DNA of 64,000 bases, taken from contig JAYRKT010000019.1 in assembly GCA_041905595.1 (NCBI GenBank), positions 10,047 to 74,046 on the forward strand, read 5' to 3'. Below are positions 27,890 to 35,505 of this stretch, piece by piece. This DNA comes from Aliitabrizicola sp041905595 (lineage in GTDB: Bacteria; Pseudomonadota; Alphaproteobacteria; Rhodobacterales; Rhodobacteraceae). The notes beneath the pieces are model-generated. The model searched no databases. It was not told the DNA's origin and saw nothing but the letters and a program-made list of their open reading frames with translations. The translations under genes were made by a program, and so were the position numbers. Position 1 is the stretch's first letter. Each line of letters starts with the position of its first letter.

Positions 27890-28636
27890 TCAGGCTTCGG
27901 TGTCGGGCTGATCCCGGCGGCCCCGAAACCCCGTCGCAACCACGAATTTCTCGGAACTGTCCGACCGGCTTGCCGGTGGCTTGACGTTCGCGACCTTCGT
28001 GAAGTTCTGCTTCAGCATGGTCTGAAGGCCAATTTCCGCCCCGCCCGCCAGCACCTTGGCCACGAAGGTGCCGCCCTCTTCCAGAACGTCGAAGGCAAAG
28101 CCCGCCGCCGCCTCGCACAGGGCGACGATGCGCAGGTGGTCGGTCTGCTTGTGACCCGAAGCCGCAGCGGCCATGTCGCTCATCACGACGTCTGCCCGAC
28201 CGCCCAGCCAGCCCTTCACCTTTTCATCGGCATCGTCGGACAGGAAATCGAGCTGGTGAATCTCGGCCCCCGCGATCGGTTCCACCTCCTGCAGATCAAC
28301 GCCCAGGACGGTTCCGACCGGCTTGCCCGGCTTCTGGCCAAGGGCGTTGACCCGTTCGACCGCCACCTGGCACCAGCCACCCGGCGCACAGCCAAGATCG
28401 ACGACCCGTGCCCCCGGTTTCAGGAAGCCGAACTTGTCATCCAGTTCGAGGATCTTGAAGGCCGCCCTGCCCCGGAACCCTTCGCGCTTGGCCCGCTGCA
28501 CATAGGGATCGTTCAGCTGGCGCTCGAGCCACAAGGTCGAGGACAGCTTGCGCCCCTTGGCGGTCTTGACCTTGACGCGCAGGTCGCGCTGGCCCCGGCC
28601 CGAGGTGTTCTTCGTGGTGTTCTTCTTTTCGGTCAT
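27890..28636 (-). CDS. rlmE: 23S rRNA (uridine-2'-O-) methyltransferase RlmE (FtsJ)
   Basis: A 248-residue FtsJ-type methyltransferase. The N-terminal basic tail is followed by Arg/Lys-rich SKREGFR-like and AAFKILELDDKF, containing the catalytic Lys. The SAM site is VVDLGCAPGGWCQVA. MSDMAAAASGH provides the catalytic Asp, and GGTFVAKVLAGG the second Lys; this completes the K-D-K-E tetrad with a Glu near the C-terminus (SSEKFVVATGFR). It methylates U2552-equivalent of 23S rRNA. It overlaps ppx by 4 bp. Confidence 0.93.
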   Translation of the reverse strand: MTEKKNTTKNTSGRGQRDLRVKVKTAKGRKLSSTLWLERQLNDPYVQRAKREGFRGRAAFKILELDDKFGFLKPGARVVDLGCAPGGWCQVAVERVNALGQKPGKPVGTVLGVDLQEVEPIAGAEIHQLDFLSDDADEKVKGWLGGRADVVMSDMAAAASGHKQTDHLRIVALCEAAAGFAFDVLEEGGTFVAKVLAGGAEIGLQTMLKQNFTKVANVKPPASRSDSSEKFVVATGFRGRRDQPDTEA

Positions 28637-29772
28637 TCGTAAGGTCCGTCCTCGAGCACGCCATCGGCGCTCATCTGGGCATAGAGAAGCCCCTCGCGCA
28701 GGCCGCGATCCGCCACCGACAGCCGGTCGGTCGGCCATATCCGCATCATTGCCTGCAGGATCGCCGCCCCCGACATGATCAGCGCATGGCGGTCGCGTCC
28801 GATCCTCGGATCGGTCCGCCGCCCCTCGGGTCCAAGCGTCAGGTAATCGCGGATCACCATGTCGATCTGGTCCGAGGTCATGCGCAGCCCGTCGACCTTG
28901 GCCCGGTCATAGCGGCGCAGGCCAAGGAACGAGGCGGCAACAGTCGTGACCGTGCCGCTCGTGCCGATGATCTGGAACCCTTCGCGCGGGTTGTCGGCAT
29001 TGTAGGGCGAGAACTTCGCCAGATGTTCCTCGAAGAACCAGCTCATCAACGCAAAGCGGGCAGCGTCGTCCTCGACATCATGGAACTGGTCGCGCAGCGT
29101 CGCGACGCCAAGCGGCACCGAGATCCAGTCGACCACCCGCGCGGCCCCTTCGCCCTGCGACTGGAACCCGGAATGCAGCCGCATGATCGAACGCGGCCGG
29201 TCCTCGGGCGCGACGCCGGACAGGTCGATCCAGACAAGCTCTGTCGACCCGCCGCCAATATCGACCACGAGCAACTGTTCGGTTCTGCGCGAGACGAGCG
29301 GCGCGCAGGAGATGACCGCCAGCCGCGCCTCTTCCTCGGGCTGGATGATCTCAAGCTGCAGGCCGGTCTCGCGCCGGACCTGGCGGATGAAGTCTTTGGA
29401 ATTGCGGGCGCGCCGACAGGCCTCGGTCGCGACCAGACGCATCCGGACAACACCGTGCTTCTCGATCTTCTTCTGGCAGATGCGCAACGCTTGAACCGTG
29501 CGGCTCATCGAGGCACGGCTCAACCTCCCCGACGCCTCCAGCCCGACACCGAGCTGGACGGTCTTGGAAAAACTGTCGATCACCGTGAACTGACTGCCCT
29601 TTGGTTGGGCAATCAGCATCCGGCAACTGTTCGTGCCGAGATCGAGCGCCGCGTAAAGGCGGTCGTCCTCGGCCATACGGGTGCCAGACGGTTCGCCCGG
29701 CGGCTCTGCGGCCCATGGGGCAGCGGCCGGCATCGGGATCGCGTCCGCACCCAAGGGACGCTCGGGCGTCAT
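28633..29772 (-). CDS. ppx: Ppx/GppA family exopolyphosphatase
   Basis: A 379-residue ASKHA-fold phosphatase with YAALDLGTNSCRMLIA (phosphate 1), ATEACRRARNS, VVDIGGGSTELVW (phosphate 2) and GTSGTVTTVA. It is shorter than E. coli Ppx (about 510), lacking the C-terminal HD-like domain, as in many alphaproteobacteria. It hydrolyses polyphosphate and/or pppGpp. It lies upstream of rlmE with an ATGA overlap. The N-terminal about 30 residues are Pro/Ala-rich; an internal ATG (MAEDDRLYAALDLG, residue 33) is a plausible alternative start. Confidence 0.9.
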   Translation of the reverse strand: MTPERPLGADAIPMPAAAPWAAEPPGEPSGTRMAEDDRLYAALDLGTNSCRMLIAQPKGSQFTVIDSFSKTVQLGVGLEASGRLSRASMSRTVQALRICQKKIEKHGVVRMRLVATEACRRARNSKDFIRQVRRETGLQLEIIQPEEEARLAVISCAPLVSRRTEQLLVVDIGGGSTELVWIDLSGVAPEDRPRSIMRLHSGFQSQGEGAARVVDWISVPLGVATLRDQFHDVEDDAARFALMSWFFEEHLAKFSPYNADNPREGFQIIGTSGTVTTVAASFLGLRRYDRAKVDGLRMTSDQIDMVIRDYLTLGPEGRRTDPRIGRDRHALIMSGAAILQAMMRIWPTDRLSVADRGLREGLLYAQMSADGVLEDGPYE

Positions 29773-30050
29773 CTTCGCCCTCCAATCGTGGTTACCCCGA
29801 AACTAGTCCCCCATCGGGATCGGTGCAAGGCTTGATGCAGCGGGTCCGTGATGACGCAGCCGGACCGGGATTCATGTCTTGCTTGAAGAAAATGATGATC
29901 CGGGCCGCTCGATTTCCCGTGTCGGCCGGGTTACATCACGGAAGCGTCCGGCAACGGGTCGCTCCACGCGGCGAGAATGTCGAAAACCGACAGCGCGTGT
30001 CGCGATACGCTCCGTAGAACAACCTTCAGAACGGCAGGGGGAATCAGGAC

Positions 30051-30347
30051 ATGCCCGAGGTCACGATCGTCTACTGGCGCGACATTCCCGCCCAGGTGAT
30101 CGTCGGCAAGGGCCGGCGCGGATCGAAGGTGCAGCTCAGCGAACGCTTCGAACAGGCGATCGACCGCTGCGCGATGAAGATCGGCGCCAGGGACACTGAT
30201 AGCTACCTGGCCGAATGGCGGAAAGCGGCACCCTACGAGGTCGACGGCGAACCCGACGAGGTTGCCAGGACCGAGGCGGCGCGGCTGGAAGCCGAATTCG
30301 ACAAGGAGCGCCTCAAGGCGCTGATCGACAACGAAGGCCGGGCCTGA
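30051..30347 (+). CDS. "virulence factor" domain protein, first gene of C1 cluster
   Basis: A 98-residue protein matching the small family labelled Virulence_fact in databases: EVTIVYWRDIPAQVIVGKG at the N-terminus, a LSERFEQAIDRCAM helix, and SYLAEWRK. The family name comes from a screen, not a known activity. It is followed 20 bp later by metF, the methyltransferase and the RamA-like gene, so it more likely serves cobalamin-dependent methyl transfer. GGCAGGGGG lies upstream of the ATG. The divergent gap to ppx (278 bp) shows no riboswitch I can recognise. Confidence 0.8.
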   Translation: MPEVTIVYWRDIPAQVIVGKGRRGSKVQLSERFEQAIDRCAMKIGARDTDSYLAEWRKAAPYEVDGEPDEVARTEAARLEAEFDKERLKALIDNEGRA

Positions 30348-30367
30348 GCGCCCCTAGGAGACCGGAC

Positions 30368-31288
30368 ATGGCCCTGTTCAATTTCCGCCGCGAGGCCGCG
30401 GCCCCTTCGGGCGTCAACCCCGAGCTGGAGGCGATGCTGGATGGCTTCTCGATCGAGGTGATGCCTCGCACCGCCGAGAAGGTCGAGAGCTTCCGCGACA
30501 TCCTGCCTGCCGGGACCCGAGTTTACATCGCCCATATCGAGGGCACGCCGATCGAGGACATGGTTGCGACGGCCAAGCGCATCGCCGGTGAAGGCTTCAC
30601 GGTGATGCCGCACTTCCCCGCCCGGATCATCAAGAGCAAGGCCGAACTCGCAGACTGGATCGGCCGCTACCAGGCCGAGGCCGGGGTGAAGCAGGCGCTG
30701 CTCCTTGGCGGCGGCGTGACCACGCCGGCGGGCGAGTTCGACAGCTCGATGCAGATGATCGAGACCGGCCTCTTCGACGGCTTCGAGCGACTCCACGTCG
30801 CCGGCCACCCGGAAGGCAACAAGGACATCGACCCCGATGGGTCTGACCGCGCCGTGATGGACGCCCTGCGCTGGAAGCAGAAGTTCTCAGAGCGGACGGA
30901 TGCCCAGATGGCGATCGCGACCCAGTTCTGCTTCGAGGCCGCCCCTGTCATCGCCTGGGCCAATCGCCTTGCTGCCGAAGGCATCAAGCTGCCAATCCAT
31001 ATCGGCGTCGCGGGCCCGGCCAAGCTGCAGACCCTCATCAAGTTTGCCGTTGCATGTGGCGTCGGCCCCTCGCTCCGCGTGCTGCAGAAGCGCGCGATGG
31101 ATGTGACGAAGCTGCTTCTGCCTTACGAGCCGACCGAGTTCCTGACCGAACTCGCGGCGCATAAGGCGAAGACGCCCGGCTTCAACATCGAGCGCGTACA
31201 CTTCTTCCCCCTCGGTGGCATCAAGACCAACGCCACCTGGGCCACCGAAAATGGCGGCGCCTCGGGCGTTCCGGCCTCCCACGCTTGA
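30368..31288 (+). CDS. metF: methylenetetrahydrofolate reductase (MetF family, divergent)
   Basis: A 306-residue TIM-barrel flavoprotein of the MTHFR family: SIEVMPRTAEKVESFRDIL at the N-terminus, DMVATAKRIAGEGFTVMPHF, LLLGGG, HVAGHPEGNKD, and MAIATQFCFEAAPVIAWANR, with VHFFPLGGI at the C-terminus. These fit residues lining FAD and folate in MetF, though the protein is divergent from E. coli MetF. It should make 5-methyl-THF, the substrate of the next gene's product. CTAGGAGA precedes the ATG. The clustering with a corrinoid methyltransferase supports a methionine-synthesis or C1 role. Confidence 0.85.
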   Translation: MALFNFRREAAAPSGVNPELEAMLDGFSIEVMPRTAEKVESFRDILPAGTRVYIAHIEGTPIEDMVATAKRIAGEGFTVMPHFPARIIKSKAELADWIGRYQAEAGVKQALLLGGGVTTPAGEFDSSMQMIETGLFDGFERLHVAGHPEGNKDIDPDGSDRAVMDALRWKQKFSERTDAQMAIATQFCFEAAPVIAWANRLAAEGIKLPIHIGVAGPAKLQTLIKFAVACGVGPSLRVLQKRAMDVTKLLLPYEPTEFLTELAAHKAKTPGFNIERVHFFPLGGIKTNATWATENGGASGVPASHA

Positions 31289-31304
31289 AAAGACAGGTTG
31301 AAGA

Positions 31305-32285
31305 ATGACCCGTACCGTCCTTGAATCAAAATCGAAAACCGTCATCATCGGTTTCGACGAGCCCTTCTGCGTGATCGGCGAGCGCATCAACCCCACGGGG
31401 CGCAAGAAACTCGCCGCCGAACTCGAGGCCGGCGATTTCACCACGGTCGAGATCGACGCGCTCCAGCAGGTCGCCTGCGGCGCGACCGTGCTCGACGTGA
31501 ACTCGGGTGCGGTCTTCACCAACAAGATGGCGCAGGACCCGCGCTATGCCGACAACAACTTCGTCGAACCGCCTCTGATGCGCGAGCTGATCGCCCGCAT
31601 CCAGGCGATCACCGACGTACCGCTCTGCATCGACTCGTCGGTTCCTGCCGCGCTCGAGGCCGGTCTTGCCGCCTGCGAGGGCCGTCCGCTGCTGAACTCC
31701 GTCACCGGCGAGGAAGAGCGGCTGGAGCGCGTGCTGCCGCTCGTGAAGAAATACAACGTGCCGGTCGTGGCGATCTCGAACGACGACACCGGCATTTCGC
31801 CCGACCCCGAGGTTCGCTTCGCCGTGGCCAAGAAGATCGTCGAGCGCGCCGCCGATTTCGGCATCCCGGCCCATGACATCGTGGTTGACCCGCTGGTCAT
31901 GCCCGTGGGCGCGATGGCGACCGCAGGGCAGCAGGTCTTCGCGCTGGTCCGGAAACTCCGCGAGGAACTGGGCGTCAACACCACTTGCGGTGCCTCGAAC
32001 ATCTCCTTCGGCCTGCCCCACCGCCACGGCATCAACGCGGCCTTCCTGCCGATGGCGATCGGCGCCGGAATGACCTCGGCCATCATGAACCCCGTCCGTC
32101 AGGTCGAGATGGAGGCGATCCGCGCCGCCAACTTCCTGATGAACCACGACCCGAATGGCGGCGAATGGATTCGCTTCTCGAAAGTGATCGAGGCCGTGGA
32201 AGCCGGCGCGACCTTCGCCGAAGCCTCGGCTGCCGCCTCGCAGGCGACTTCCGGCCGCCGGGGCGGCCGCCGCGCCCGGGCCTGA
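31305..32285 (+). CDS. methyltetrahydrofolate:corrinoid methyltransferase (pterin-binding domain protein)
   Basis: A 326-residue DHPS-like TIM barrel as in the pterin-binding domain of MetH and MtvA/AcsE-type methyltransferases: FCVIGERINPTGRKKL, ATVLDVNSGA, PLCIDSSVPAALEAGL, PLLNSVTGEEERLE, VVAISNDDTGISPDPE, VDPLVMPVG and GASNISFGLPHRHGINAAFL. It transfers the methyl group from methyl-THF to a B12 protein. It has neither a B12-binding nor a homocysteine domain, so partner proteins elsewhere are needed. The C-terminal Arg-rich tail (SGRRGGRRARA) is extra. It lies 16 bp after metF. Confidence 0.88.
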   Translation: MTRTVLESKSKTVIIGFDEPFCVIGERINPTGRKKLAAELEAGDFTTVEIDALQQVACGATVLDVNSGAVFTNKMAQDPRYADNNFVEPPLMRELIARIQAITDVPLCIDSSVPAALEAGLAACEGRPLLNSVTGEEERLERVLPLVKKYNVPVVAISNDDTGISPDPEVRFAVAKKIVERAADFGIPAHDIVVDPLVMPVGAMATAGQQVFALVRKLREELGVNTTCGASNISFGLPHRHGINAAFLPMAIGAGMTSAIMNPVRQVEMEAIRAANFLMNHDPNGGEWIRFSKVIEAVEAGATFAEASAAASQATSGRRGGRRARA

Positions 32286-32299
32286 TAACCTCGCCTTAA

Positions 32300-32328
32300 C
32301 CATGACCCGGCGAAAGTCCGGGTCATGG
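32300..32328. promoter_or_regulatory. perfect hairpin covering the start codon of the 75-aa gene
   Basis: CCATGACCCGG (32300-32310) and CCGGGTCATGG (32318-32328) form perfect 11-bp arms around a 7-base loop. The right arm contains the ATG (32325) of the next gene. In mRNA this would hide the start codon. No T-run follows, so it is not a typical terminator. Confidence 0.55.
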
Positions 32329-32552
32329 ACCCTATCCGCATCGCAGACCCGGAAGGCTGGATCGAAGAGATCTTCTCGGCAAAGGCCGTCTCCAAGGGCG
32401 GCATAATTCGGCGGGACCTGCATTGGATTGACCGGGAAATCGGTCGAGAGCGATTCATTGCGGAAGTTCGGCGACGAGGTTTTCATCTGGTCCAAACCGG
32501 CGGACAGTGGATTGTCATCTGCAACTCCGGCTTTTTCCGCGTCATCTGCTGA
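32325..32552 (+). CDS. small hypothetical protein in C1 cluster
   Basis: A 75-residue protein beginning MDPIRIADPEGWIEEIF, with a helix containing KGGIIRRDLHWIDREIG and a C-terminal beta-rich part with QTGGQWIVICN. It is basic and probably soluble. I do not recognise a family. Its start codon sits in a strong hairpin (32300-32328) with no clear ribosome site, suggesting controlled or poor translation. It lies between the methyltransferase and the corrinoid reactivator genes, followed by an AT-rich repeat. Confidence 0.6.
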   Translation: MDPIRIADPEGWIEEIFSAKAVSKGGIIRRDLHWIDREIGRERFIAEVRRRGFHLVQTGGQWIVICNSGFFRVIC

Positions 32553-32555
32553 AGC

Positions 32556-32594
32556 GAATTTTCTCGCGAAAATTCTGATTTTTCGCAGAAAAAT
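32556..32594. repeat. AT-rich two-hairpin intergenic repeat, copy 2
   Basis: GAATTTTC (32556-32563), TCGC, GAAAATTC (32568-32575), then ATTTTTC (32578-32584), GCA, GAAAAAT (32588-32594). Both hairpins match the first and third hairpins of the element at 7068-7156. The adjacent 32595-32701 gap is otherwise without a visible feature apart from the ribosome site GGAGG of the next gene. Confidence 0.6.
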
Positions 32595-32701
32595 CGTATC
32601 CGTGACTCAGGATGACGCTTCCGCGCCGCCTTGCGCCGCGAACAGGCATGGCGCATCCCCCACCCGTTCCTAGATAGACTGACGGAAACGGAGGCCTTGC
32701 G

Positions 32702-34738
32702 ATGTCTGACGACGCACTCGTGATCTTCACCCCCTCGGGCAAGCGCGGCCGCTTCGCGCTTGGCACGCCGGTCCTGACTGCGGCACGCCAGTTGGGCGTC
32801 GACCTCGATTCCGTCTGCGGCGGGCGCGGCATCTGCTCGAAATGCCAGATCACGCCAGGCTATGGCGAATTCCCGAAGCACGGCGTGACAGTTCATGAGG
32901 GCGCGCTCTCCGAGTGGAACGCGGTCGAGGACCGCTACGACCGCATCCGCGGCCTGCCGAAGGGCCGCCGCCTTGGCTGCCAAGCCAAGGTCATGGGCGA
33001 CATCGTCATCGACGTCCCGCCGGAAAGCCAGGTCCACAAGCAGGTCATCCGCAAGTCGGCGACCGAGCGGGTCATCGCCATGGACCCCGCCACCCGGCTT
33101 CTCTATGTCGAGGTCGAGGAACCCGACATGCACGAGCCGACCGGCGATTTCGAGCGGTTGGCCCGTGCGCTCGACGCGCAATGGCAGGTCAAGGATGTCG
33201 AGGCCGACCTCGCCCTGCTCCGCCGCCTCCAGCCCGCCCTGCGCAAGGGCGAGTGGAAGGTGACGGTCGCCCTGCACCAGGGCCACCGCGATGCCCGTCC
33301 GCGCATTCTCGACATCTGGCCAGGGTTCCACGAGGGGCCGCTTCTGGGCCTTGCCATCGATCTGGGCTCCACCACCATCGCCGCGCATCTTTGCGATCTG
33401 TCGGACGGTCGCGTGCTGGCCTCGTCGGGCCTGATGAACCCGCAGATCCGCTTCGGCGAGGACCTGATGAGCCGGGTCAGCTACGCGATGATGAACCCCG
33501 GCGGCGATCAGGAGATGACGGCAGCCGTCCGGCAGGCGCTGAATGCGCTCATTACCGCGATTGCCGAAGAGGTCAAGGTCGAGCCGACCGCGATCTACGA
33601 GATCGTCTTCGTCTGCAACCCGGTGATGCACCACCTTCTCCTTGGCATCGACCCGGTCGAACTCGGTCAGGCGCCCTTCGCGCTGGCGACCTCGGGCAGT
33701 CTCGACCTCGATGCGCGCGACCTTGACCTGACATCGGTCAACCGCGAGGCACGAGTCTATGTGTTGCCCTGCATTGCCGGCCATGTCGGCGCCGACTGCG
33801 CCGCGGTGGCGCTGTCGGAAGAGCCGAACAAATCCAAGGACATGGTGCTGATCGTCGATGTCGGCACCAATGCCGAGCTGCTCTTGGGCAACGAGACGCG
33901 GGTGCTTGCCTGTTCCTCGCCGACGGGTCCCGCCTTCGAGGGCGCGCAGATTTCCTCGGGCCAGCGCGCGGCCCCCGGCGCGATCGAGCGGGTCGAGATT
34001 GATCCGGTCACGAAGGAGCCGCGCTTCCGCGTCATCGGCTCCGACCTCTGGTCGGACGATCCGGGCTTTGCCGAGGCGACGAAGACTACCGGCGTCACCG
34101 GGATCTGCGGCTCGGGCATCATCGAGGCGGTGGCCGAGATGCGCATGGCAGGCCTTGTCGATGCCGGCGGCCTGATTGGCAGCGCCGAACAGACGGGGAC
34201 GGAGCGCTCGATCCCCTCTGGCCGGACGCACAGCTACCTCCTCTACGACGGCAGCGAGAGCGGCGGGCCGAAGATCATGGTCACGCAGGGCGACATCCGC
34301 GCAATCCAGTTGGCCAAGTCGGCGCTCTATGCCGGGGCGCGGCTTCTGATGGACGAAATGGGCGTCGACAAGGTCGACAAGGTCACGCTGGCCGGGGCCT
34401 TCGGCGCGCATATCAGCCCCAAGCACGCGATGGTGCTGGGCATGATCCCTGACGTGCCGCTCGACCACGTCATCTCGGCCGGAAACGCCGCCGGCACCGG
34501 CGCGCGGATCGCATTGTGCAACAAGGCCTCGCGGGCGGCGATCGAGGAAACGGTCCACCACATCCACAAGGTCGAGACCGCGATCGAGCCACGCTTCCAG
34601 GAGCATTTCGTTAACGCCAACGCCATTCCCCATGCCGTCGATCCCTTCCCGGAACTGTCGAAGGTCGTGAGCCTGCCGGATGTCAGCTTCAACACGGGCG
34701 GCGGCGGCGACAGTGGGCGGCGGCGGCGGCGCGGCTGA
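32702..34738 (+). CDS. RamA-like corrinoid activation protein (2Fe-2S + ASKHA domain)
   Basis: A 678-residue protein. The N-terminal ferredoxin-like domain has Cys39, Cys45 and Cys48 in SVCGGRGICSKCQ and Cys93 in RRLGCQAK, the set for a 2Fe-2S cluster. From about residue 210 the ASKHA ATPase domain (DUF4445/RACo C-terminal) has LAIDLGSTTIAAHL, VLIVDVGTNAELLLG and VTLAGAFGAHI. Such proteins use ATP to drive electrons into inactive cob(II)alamin. It would reactivate the corrinoid protein served by the methyltransferase upstream. GGAGG lies 8 bases before the ATG. The tail is Gly/Arg-rich. Confidence 0.9.
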   Translation: MSDDALVIFTPSGKRGRFALGTPVLTAARQLGVDLDSVCGGRGICSKCQITPGYGEFPKHGVTVHEGALSEWNAVEDRYDRIRGLPKGRRLGCQAKVMGDIVIDVPPESQVHKQVIRKSATERVIAMDPATRLLYVEVEEPDMHEPTGDFERLARALDAQWQVKDVEADLALLRRLQPALRKGEWKVTVALHQGHRDARPRILDIWPGFHEGPLLGLAIDLGSTTIAAHLCDLSDGRVLASSGLMNPQIRFGEDLMSRVSYAMMNPGGDQEMTAAVRQALNALITAIAEEVKVEPTAIYEIVFVCNPVMHHLLLGIDPVELGQAPFALATSGSLDLDARDLDLTSVNREARVYVLPCIAGHVGADCAAVALSEEPNKSKDMVLIVDVGTNAELLLGNETRVLACSSPTGPAFEGAQISSGQRAAPGAIERVEIDPVTKEPRFRVIGSDLWSDDPGFAEATKTTGVTGICGSGIIEAVAEMRMAGLVDAGGLIGSAEQTGTERSIPSGRTHSYLLYDGSESGGPKIMVTQGDIRAIQLAKSALYAGARLLMDEMGVDKVDKVTLAGAFGAHISPKHAMVLGMIPDVPLDHVISAGNAAGTGARIALCNKASRAAIEETVHHIHKVETAIEPRFQEHFVNANAIPHAVDPFPELSKVVSLPDVSFNTGGGGDSGRRRRRG

Positions 34739-34868
34739 GGTTTCCGTTCACGCGTCATAACAAGACGGTGATCCTTCGGCCGTCGGCAGAACCGGCGGCT
34801 CACTCCCTCCGTAACAGGTCATGCAAGGGCGATGGACGCCCCGGCAAACCCGAGAGAGGAGATCCCCG

Positions 34869-35420
34869 ATGACCTTCACGATCCGTAGCCTCACCACCGC
34901 TGCCGCGCTTTGCCTGACGAGCGGACTTGCCTTCGCGGCCAACCCGATGGTGGGCGGTGCGCCCATGTACGACTCCAAGACCATCGTCCAGAACGCCGCC
35001 AACTCGGCCGATCACACAACGCTCGTCGCTGCCGTTCAGGCGGCGGGCCTTGTCGATACGCTCAACGGAACCGGGCCCTTCACAGTCTTTGCGCCGACCA
35101 ACGAAGCCTTTGCCAAGCTGCCGGCTGGGACGGTCGACACCCTGCTGAAGCCCGAGAACAAGGCCATGCTGACCAAGATCCTGACCTGCCACGTCGTCGC
35201 AGGGGACGTTACCTCGGACAAGATCGTGGAGATGATGAAGCAGACGGGCGCGGTGAAGATCAAGACCGTCGGCGGCTGTGAATTCACTGCCGAGATGCGC
35301 GACGGCAAGGTCGGGCTCGTCGATGGGAAGGGCAACTTCGCCACTGTCACGATTGCTGACGTCGATCAGTCAAACGGCGTGATCCATGTGATCGACACCG
35401 TGCTTCTGCCGGCTGACTGA
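34869..35420 (+). CDS. fasciclin (FAS1) domain secreted protein
   Basis: A 183-residue protein with a signal peptide (residues 1-24, ending SGLAFA) and one FAS1 domain: TLVAAVQAAGLVDTLNGTGP, FTVFAPTNEAFAKLP (H1 box) and VIHVIDTVLLP (H2 box). Bacterial FAS1 proteins are periplasmic or surface adhesion-like proteins. GAGAGGAG precedes the ATG at 34869. A strong bidirectional terminator follows at 35443-35471. It is not obviously linked to the C1 genes upstream. Confidence 0.9.
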   Translation: MTFTIRSLTTAAALCLTSGLAFAANPMVGGAPMYDSKTIVQNAANSADHTTLVAAVQAAGLVDTLNGTGPFTVFAPTNEAFAKLPAGTVDTLLKPENKAMLTKILTCHVVAGDVTSDKIVEMMKQTGAVKIKTVGGCEFTAEMRDGKVGLVDGKGNFATVTIADVDQSNGVIHVIDTVLLPAD

Positions 35421-35442
35421 TCACTCTAGACCGTAAATGAAA

Positions 35443-35471
35443 ACGGGGCGCCTCAAACCGAGGCGCCCCGT
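35443..35471. terminator. bidirectional intrinsic terminator
   Basis: Perfect 12-bp arms ACGGGGCGCCTC (35443-35454) and GAGGCGCCCCGT (35460-35471) with loop AAACC, between the convergent fasciclin and aminotransferase genes. CGTGTTT follows on the plus strand, and AAATGAAAA before it gives a T-rich tail on the minus strand. Confidence 0.8.
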
Positions 35472-35505
35472 CGTGTTTCTCCCTGCCGGACCGGGCCGGA
35501 CGTTT

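Noticed and set aside
29773..30050. A cobalamin or SAM riboswitch before the C1 cluster
   Set aside because: I looked for a B12 box and SAM-type conserved cores in the 278-bp gap and saw none; a covariance-model search would settle it.
32483..34633. A 716-codon minus-strand frame opposite the RamA-like gene
   Set aside because: Antisense of a conserved gene; product is rich in Arg, Asp and His without recognisable motifs.
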